Part shown: positions 25,900-30,596 of the stretch, one piece after another | Layout: each line of letters begins with the position of its first letter | Numbering within the stretch: position 1 is the first letter of the stretch | Assembly (NCBI GenBank): GCA_934636465.1 | Contig: CAKUAR010000023.1 | Location: forward strand, 1 to 30,596 | Direction: 5' to 3' | Length of the DNA: 30,596 nucleotides | Origin: an uncultured Muribaculaceae bacterium | GTDB taxonomy: Bacteria; Bacteroidota; Bacteroidia; Bacteroidales; Muribaculaceae | Notes under the pieces: generated by a model | Seen by the model: only the letters and a program-made list of their open reading frames with translations | The model's database searches: none | Told to the model about the DNA's origin: nothing | Made by a program: the position numbers and the translations under genes

Positions 25900-26814
25900 T
25901 TATTTTGAGAAGCCCATGAGGTCGAGCCAGCCGTAGAGGCGGCCAAGCCATTCGTCGAGCGACGGTGTGGGGCGGAAACAATGGTCGCCTTTCACATAGA
26001 TGTGCATTTCTGCCGGAACGTTTTGCTTGTGCAAGGCTTCGTAGAGTATCACTGAGTTCATCACCGACACGGTGCGATCGTCGGTGCATTGTGCCAAGAA
26101 TGTGGGCGGTGTGTCGGGTGTGACTTGCAGATTATTGCTGAAAAAGTCAATCCATTTTTTGCTTGGATTTTTGCCAAGCAGATTTTCGCAAGACCCCACA
26201 TGGCCATATTGCTTGTCAAACGACACCACCGGGTAGGCAAGCACCATGAAGTCGGGGCGCAGGCTTGTGCCGAGAGGATTGTCGATGTAGGCTTTGGTGT
26301 AGTGTGTACCGGCTGTGGAGGCGAGGTGTCCGCCGGCCGAGAAGCCCATTATGCCTATGTGGTGAGGATTGATGCCATATTGGCTGGCGTGTTCACGCAC
26401 CAATTGAATGGCTCGCTGCGCGTCTTGCAATGGTGCAAATTTCTTGTCAGGCTGGTTGGCGTCGCTTGGCATGCGGTAGTTGAGCACAAATGCGGCTATG
26501 CCGTGCTTGTTGAGTTCTTCGGCATAGCGCAGCCCCTCAAACGTGTAGCTCGTCTGGAAATAGCCGCCACCGGGGCAAATCAAGATTGCCGTGCGGCCGG
26601 CGTTTGGCGTGTCGGGCAAGCAGATGGTGAGTGTGGGGTGGGCCACTGGTTTGTAAACGGTGTCGCTGCCCGACATCACGATTTTCTCAGGCTTGGCAAG
26701 TGTGGTGCGGCTGTTGGGCACTTTTCCGTCGTAGAGAGGAATTTTTACAGGAGTTTTGGCTTGCATTGCAGCAGTTGCTGCAAGCATCAGAGCCATTAAT
26801 ATTATCTTTCTCAT
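25900..26814 (-). CDS. Secreted alpha/beta-hydrolase, carbohydrate-esterase-like, copy 3 of operon
   Basis: This 304-residue exported serine hydrolase is probably an acyl or acetyl esterase acting on glycans. The signal peptide is MRKIILMALMLAATAAMQAK. The alpha/beta-hydrolase marks are the oxyanion-hole loop PGGGYFQTSY, the nucleophile elbow GFSAGGHLAS with Ser159, the acid region CTDDRTVS and the catalytic His278 in KGDHCF. It ends in DEWLGRLYGWLDLMGF, a tail shared with the two upstream paralogues. It is the last gene of a three-gene operon, 18 bases after its neighbour. The family is that of BT-type acetylxylan or pectin esterase-like proteins; the exact substrate cannot be told. Confidence 0.85.
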   Translation of the reverse strand: MRKIILMALMLAATAAMQAKTPVKIPLYDGKVPNSRTTLAKPEKIVMSGSDTVYKPVAHPTLTICLPDTPNAGRTAILICPGGGYFQTSYTFEGLRYAEELNKHGIAAFVLNYRMPSDANQPDKKFAPLQDAQRAIQLVREHASQYGINPHHIGIMGFSAGGHLASTAGTHYTKAYIDNPLGTSLRPDFMVLAYPVVSFDKQYGHVGSCENLLGKNPSKKWIDFFSNNLQVTPDTPPTFLAQCTDDRTVSVMNSVILYEALHKQNVPAEMHIYVKGDHCFRPTPSLDEWLGRLYGWLDLMGFSK

Positions 26815-26832
26815 TCCGTTTTTTTGATTTTT

Positions 26833-27756
26833 TTAGTTGAGGAAATTGAGGAGGCGGAGCCAGCCATAGAGGCGGCCAAGCCATTCATCGGTCGATGGTG
26901 TGCCGTTGAGGTAGCCGTGTTCGCCCTTGGCGTAGATGTGCATCTCGGCAGGACGGTCGTGGGCAAGCATTGCCTTGTAGAACAAGATTGAGTTTTCCAC
27001 CGGCACAAGGCTGTCGTCGGAGGCGTGAGTAAGAAACACCGGTGGCGTGTCGGCCGTGACGTGAAGCTCGGAGCTGAAAAACTTGGCTCGGTCGGCCCGG
27101 CGGTCACTGCCGATAAGGTTGGTGAGCGAAGTTTCTTCGGCCAGACCTTTTTGACTGGTGATTACTGGATAGTTGAGCACGGCAAAGTCGGGGCGCAGGC
27201 TTGTGCCGAGAGGGTTGGCTATGAAAGCCGTGTCGTAGTGCACGGTAACAGCCGACGCGAGGTGTCCGCCGGCCGAGAAGCCCATTACCCCTATTTTGTG
27301 AGGGTCGATGCCATAGTCGGCGGCGTGCTCGCGCACAAGCTGAATGGCTCGCTGCGCGTCTTGCAGCGGAGCAATCATCTTGTTGCTCTCAAAGTCATCG
27401 CGCGGAATGCGATATTTCAGCGCAAATGCGGTGATGCCGGCTTCGGCGAGCTTGCGAGCCACCCAAGTGCCCTGGTAGCCATACCAGTTGGAGGCATAGC
27501 TGCCGCCGGGAATAACAATTATTGCGCACCGCGCGGCGTTTGGTGCGCTGGGCTTGAACACGGCTACTGTGGGCTGGCTTATGTGGAAACGCACGTCATA
27601 GTCCTTGTTTGCCACGGTTTCTTTGGCCTCGATGTTGGGAAGGTTGCCCGGCACGCCATCAGAGCCATAGAGCGGCATTTCTGCGCCATCGCCGTCGTTT
27701 GCCGCGGTAGCCGTGATGGCCAATAGCACAAACAGGTGGAAAAACAGCTTGCGCAT
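26833..27756 (-). CDS. Secreted alpha/beta-hydrolase, carbohydrate-esterase-like, copy 2 of operon
   Basis: This is a 307-residue paralogue of both flanking genes. It has a signal peptide (MRKLFFHLFVLLAITATAAN), an oxyanion loop PGGSYASNWYGYQG, the nucleophile elbow GFSAGGHLAS with Ser161, the acid loop HASDDSLVPVENS, a histidine in KGEHGY and the common tail DEWLGRLYGWLRLL. Between the first beta-strands it differs most from its siblings (PRDDFESNKMIAPL), so the acyl or sugar preference may differ. Its ATG shares one base with the stop codon of the upstream gene (TGATG), indicating translational coupling. Confidence 0.85.
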   Translation of the reverse strand: MRKLFFHLFVLLAITATAANDGDGAEMPLYGSDGVPGNLPNIEAKETVANKDYDVRFHISQPTVAVFKPSAPNAARCAIIVIPGGSYASNWYGYQGTWVARKLAEAGITAFALKYRIPRDDFESNKMIAPLQDAQRAIQLVREHAADYGIDPHKIGVMGFSAGGHLASAVTVHYDTAFIANPLGTSLRPDFAVLNYPVITSQKGLAEETSLTNLIGSDRRADRAKFFSSELHVTADTPPVFLTHASDDSLVPVENSILFYKAMLAHDRPAEMHIYAKGEHGYLNGTPSTDEWLGRLYGWLRLLNFLN

Positions 27757-28670
27757 CAGTCTATGATTTTAATGAGTTTGAGCCAAGCGGTCATTCTGCC
27801 CAGCCATTCGTCGAGTGTGGGAGTGTCGGGGAAGCCATGCTCACCGTGGCCGTAGAGGTGCATTTCCACTGGACGTTTGTGGGCAAGCATCGCCTCATAG
27901 AACAACATGGAGTTTTTCACTGGCACGATTTTGTCGTCGGTGCCTTGCACGAGAAATGCCGGTGGGGTGTCGCTGGCCACATGCTGCTCGTTGCTAAGCA
28001 GGTCAAGAATGTCCTCGGGCAGCAAGCTGCCAGCCAAATGCTCGGCAGAGCCGCTGTGAGTCACGCCATGCCGCATGGATATGACTGGATACACAAGCAC
28101 CATGAAGTCGGGGCGCAGACTGGTGTTCTTGGGGTTGTCGATATAGGCTTTGTCGTAGTGTGTGCCGAGTGTGGAGGCGAGATGTCCGCCAGCCGAGAAG
28201 CCCATTGTGCCTATTTTGTGAGGGTCGATACCATAATCGGCAGCATGCTCGCGCGCATATAGCAACGCCTTTTGCGCATCTTGCAGCGGTGCTATATATG
28301 GGTTGTCTTGCTGGTCGGCGTTTGGCAGACGATAGCACAGCGAGAAAGCTGTGATGCCAAGTTTAGCCAGAGCCTTGCCTATGCGGCTGCCCTCCCAGCC
28401 GAAACACACGCACTGGTAGCCTCCGCCTGGGCATACCACTATGGCGCAATGCTTGTCGGTGGCAGCATCGGGGCGATATACGGTGATTGTGGGTTTTACC
28501 ACTTGAGTGAACACCGAGTCTTGGTTGGGCAGCAGTGCGTTCTCAAGTCCGGGCGTTTCCTTTTGGTTGGGGATTTCGCCACTGTATAGCGGCAGTGTGG
28601 TTTGGGCTTTTAGTCCGGCGGCAAATGCCAGGCATGCGACACTTGCAGCAATCAATACCAGTCGTTTCAT
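27756..28670 (-). CDS. Secreted alpha/beta-hydrolase, carbohydrate-esterase-like, copy 1 of operon
   Basis: This is the first gene of the esterase operon, 304 residues. It has a signal peptide (MKRLVLIAASVACLAFAAGL), an oxyanion loop PGGGYQCVCFGWEG, the nucleophile elbow GFSAGGHLAS with Ser159, the acid loop GTDDKIVPVKNS, a histidine in HGEHGF and the tail DEWLGRMTAWLKLI. The three copies keep the whole catalytic triad, so none looks like a decaying duplicate. The upstream region carries a duplicated TATCTTTG promoter box. Together with the nearby GH20 enzyme it fits removal of acyl groups and sugars from host or dietary glycans (inference from proximity only). Confidence 0.85.
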   Translation of the reverse strand: MKRLVLIAASVACLAFAAGLKAQTTLPLYSGEIPNQKETPGLENALLPNQDSVFTQVVKPTITVYRPDAATDKHCAIVVCPGGGYQCVCFGWEGSRIGKALAKLGITAFSLCYRLPNADQQDNPYIAPLQDAQKALLYAREHAADYGIDPHKIGTMGFSAGGHLASTLGTHYDKAYIDNPKNTSLRPDFMVLVYPVISMRHGVTHSGSAEHLAGSLLPEDILDLLSNEQHVASDTPPAFLVQGTDDKIVPVKNSMLFYEAMLAHKRPVEMHLYGHGEHGFPDTPTLDEWLGRMTAWLKLIKIID

Positions 28671-28707
28671 TTATTTCTTTATTTTTCTGTTTATGTTGGT
28701 TTGATAG

Positions 28708-28841
28708 CAAAGATAATGCAAATCGAGATGCAAAGCATCAAGCTTGCTTGAATGTTTTGCCGAGATGCAGCTTATCTTATCCAAAGATAATGCAAATCGA
28801 GATGCAAAACACAAAGCTCGCTTGAATATTATGCTGCGATG
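28708..28841 (-). repeat. Imperfect 74-bp tandem repeat carrying duplicated -7 boxes
   Basis: Unit 1 begins at 28708 and unit 2 at 28782; about 60 bases of each align with roughly nine differences. Each starts with CAAAGATA, which on the minus strand is TATCTTTG, a perfect TAnnTTTG box facing the esterase operon. The proximal box (28715-28708) would start transcription about 30 bases before the ATG at 28670. Spacing to a TTG is less good (15 or 22-23 bases). Unit 1 is also an imperfect palindrome, with AAGATAATGCA near its start and TGCAGCTTATCTT near its end. Confidence 0.65.
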
Positions 28842-28859
28842 TGGGAATTCTTTCTTCAG

Positions 28860-28901
28860 AAAAAATAACAAACCCACGATGTCGTCACGACACCATGAGT
28901 T
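28860..28901 (-). terminator. Terminator of the frameshifted secreted-protein gene
   Basis: Arms 28887-28901 and 28871-28885 pair as minus-strand RNA with three G-U pairs, with only the innermost pairs opened for the loop. They are followed on that strand by TTGTTATTTTTT (to 28860). It lies 56 bases past the stop of the upstream gene. Confidence 0.7.
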
Positions 28902-28956
28902 GTGTGAATAAGTCTGCCGTGTGTAAGGCAGAGAATAGTTTCTATAATTAGATTAT

Positions 28957-30235
28957 TTACTTGATGACTTTTTTAGCAACTGATTGAGAACCGTCGGTGT
29001 AAGTGATCTTAACTATGTTTACGCCAGTGAAAGGCTCTGCGCTTTCCACACCAGCCAGGTTGTAGTATTTCACACCAGCCACGGCCTTGGCAGCGTTAGC
29101 GTCTTCCACACCTGTGGTTACGCCTGTACTTGTGAATACAACCTCAATATCATTCTCGATTCCTTCAAAGTTTAGTTCAACTTCTTTGGCTGCGGTGAAT
29201 CTGTTCTCAACTTTTAGAGTGTAGGTGTGAGTGTAGTCAAGATTTTCAAACCATCTTTCTGTTGCGGCCTTTTCATTTGTGCCGTCAAAAATGACTTTGT
29301 TGTCAGTCTTGTCGGTTAATGTTATGTAGGCAGCGGTAGGAACTACTTCGTTAGAACCTAATGCCATTCTATTTTGCACTTTCACATGAATGTCGTTTGT
29401 GTAATAATCCAATTTGAAAGCGGGAATTGTGTTTGCTTCAATATTTATAATGCCACTTGCGATAGCATCTTTAACAGAGATATATTTTGAGTAATACACG
29501 CCCTTGGTGCTGAAAGCGTAGTTTCCAGAGCGATAAACGCTTGCGATTTCTTTTTCTGCAGAAGCTTTTTGGAAATCGAAGTTCATGTAGTTGTTGTCGT
29601 TATCGTCTGTGCTGGTGTACTGCATGTGCAATTTTAATTGAATATCTTTGCCTGTGTATTCAAAGGCTTTTTTGAAAGGCAAAGAGATAACCTCGGTGAT
29701 ATTGTCTTTTGTGCTTTCGGCGTTGAAGCCATTTTTAGGAGCACCATTGCAATAGAGGTCAGATGCACTTAAACCTTCATTCCAGTTGGTTCCATAACCT
29801 TTTTTGTATTCGAGGTCTTTAACGGCATCACGATTCCAGACATATAAGTCCAGAGAGCTGAATTTTGTGATACCGCCTCCATTATTGTAACCATCAAGTC
29901 CGAGTCTTGTAACTTTGGCACCATTTGGCAGTTTACCACCAAAGTCATTGGCTGTTACGACAAAATCGTTGCTGAAGTCATGAATAGTGTGGCTAATCAG
30001 TCCAGATGTGTATTTTGTTTGGATGTGTTGATACTCGATTTCGCCATTGCTGTTGATTTTTGGGGTCTTGCTTGTAAGATTTAAGTAAGTGTCCGTTAAA
30101 TTCATCGGCATATTCTCCTGGATTTTGGTTGTCAACCAACCTTGGAATTGGCTCATCAAAAGTGTTTGTTTGTTGTGCTTGTGCTCCGATGACACAGCAT
30201 GAAGCTACAGCAATAGTAAGTAGAAAATTTTTCAT
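28957..30235 (-). pseudogene. Secreted protein of unknown function, signal peptide and body in different frames
   Basis: A clean signal peptide (MKNFLLTIAVASCCVIGAQA) starts at 30235, but its frame ends at 29993 after 80 residues. The long body, 28957 to about 30195, lies one base over in the +1 frame; its only early start there is GTG at 30195, which gives no signal peptide. The frames overlap from about 30205 to 29996, so a single one-base indel would join them. A homopolymer pair CCCC-AAAAA (30065-30057 on the minus strand) is one candidate site. The body is beta-rich (SLDLYVWNRD, LKLHMQYTS) and ends in a Bacteroidales sorting-like tail (YYNLAGVESAEPFTG to KKVIK). I cannot assign a function. 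Sequencing error, recent inactivation or phase variation are all possible. Confidence 0.7.
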
Positions 30236-30596
30236 ACGATAATTGGTTTTATTAATTTATACTTTTAATACGGTCTTATTAATTTCGGTAAAAACACACA
30301 GGGCAGACAACGGCGTTTCGTTTGTTTTTGAAGTTGGCGCTGTCAAATCGTTCGGTTGGCGATTGGGGGTGGTGGCGTGAGCGGATTTAAAGTCAGTGAT
30401 TAGTTATTGACCGCCATCAGTTTGTCTTCCTGAATGATTGGCAGGGGGCTTATACTATTTATCCTTTTGTCCTCCTGAATTTTTACGCTGCGAAATTAGT
30501 AATAAAATTTCATTGGTTGTTGTGACTTCCAAATAGAAGTGCAACGCTCCGCAGAGTGACGTAAGCCGTAAAATTATGAAAAACACTGCGGAGGTT
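30236..30596. other. Intergenic region at the right end
   Basis: There is no supportable gene in 361 bases. It holds a TAATTTCG box on the minus strand (30498-30491) without a well-spaced -33. It also holds an inverted pair CTCCGCAG (30547-30554) and CTGCGGAG (30586-30593) near the window edge, which may belong to a feature beyond it. Confidence 0.4.

Noticed and set aside
22408..30235. A polysaccharide utilisation locus
   Set aside because: Glycan enzymes are present, but there is no SusC/SusD pair, no sensor regulator, and the genes lie in separate transcripts on both strands.

Overview
The window reads as chromosomal DNA of a Bacteroidales bacterium, plausibly a gut Muribaculaceae/Prevotella relative (family-level placement is inference). 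The grounds are Bacteroidetes-type promoters (TTG, about 20 bp, TAnnTTTG), almost no Shine-Dalgarno sequences, many secreted proteins with Bacteroidetes-style signal peptides or lipoboxes, BspA-type leucine-rich repeats, PorZ-like propellers, a DUF4923-like lipoprotein and a LysRS with a C-terminal extension. No RNA gene, CRISPR array, insertion sequence or integrase was found.

Region 1 (1-9769, plus strand): a promoter-bearing dispersed repeat, a NatA/NatB-type ABC exporter pair, lysS under its own clear promoter, a small membrane-anchored protein of unknown function, and two tandem PorZ-like propeller proteins, each followed by a hairpin. Region 2 (9782-14032): a large minus-strand secreted protein joining three leucine-rich-repeat modules, a type I dockerin and a DUF4886-like SGNH hydrolase. 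Upstream of it lie an inverted fragment and a second near-identical copy (75/76) of the repeat at the window start. The second copy runs straight into a truncated phage terminase-like fragment.

Region 3 (about 14.0-22.3 kb) is an AT-rich defence island. It holds a tight five-gene operon: two 5-methylcytosine methyltransferases, a standalone protein resembling the B3/EcoRII-N type DNA-binding domain, an McrB-like AAA+ GTPase lacking a DNA-binding N-terminus, and an McrC/LlaJI-like nuclease. This matches a LlaJI-type restriction-modification system in which the DNA-reading domain of the McrB-like subunit is a separate gene. The roughly 310 bp leader holds a 12-bp-period triplet, a 20-bp perfect palindrome, an ACGCT/AGCGT dyad and a hairpin that would sequester a rare Shine-Dalgarno sequence. 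A decayed DUF3800 gene closes the island.

Region 4 (22.3-30.6 kb) returns to higher-GC host-type genes for envelope and glycan work: a DUF4923-like lipoprotein, a secreted GH20 beta-hexosaminidase with a PA14-like C-terminus, three tandem secreted alpha/beta-hydrolases in one operon behind a duplicated promoter, and a secreted protein whose signal peptide is in a different frame from its body. The GH20 enzyme and the esterases could act together on host or dietary glycans, but no SusC/SusD pair is present, so this is not a classical polysaccharide utilisation locus.
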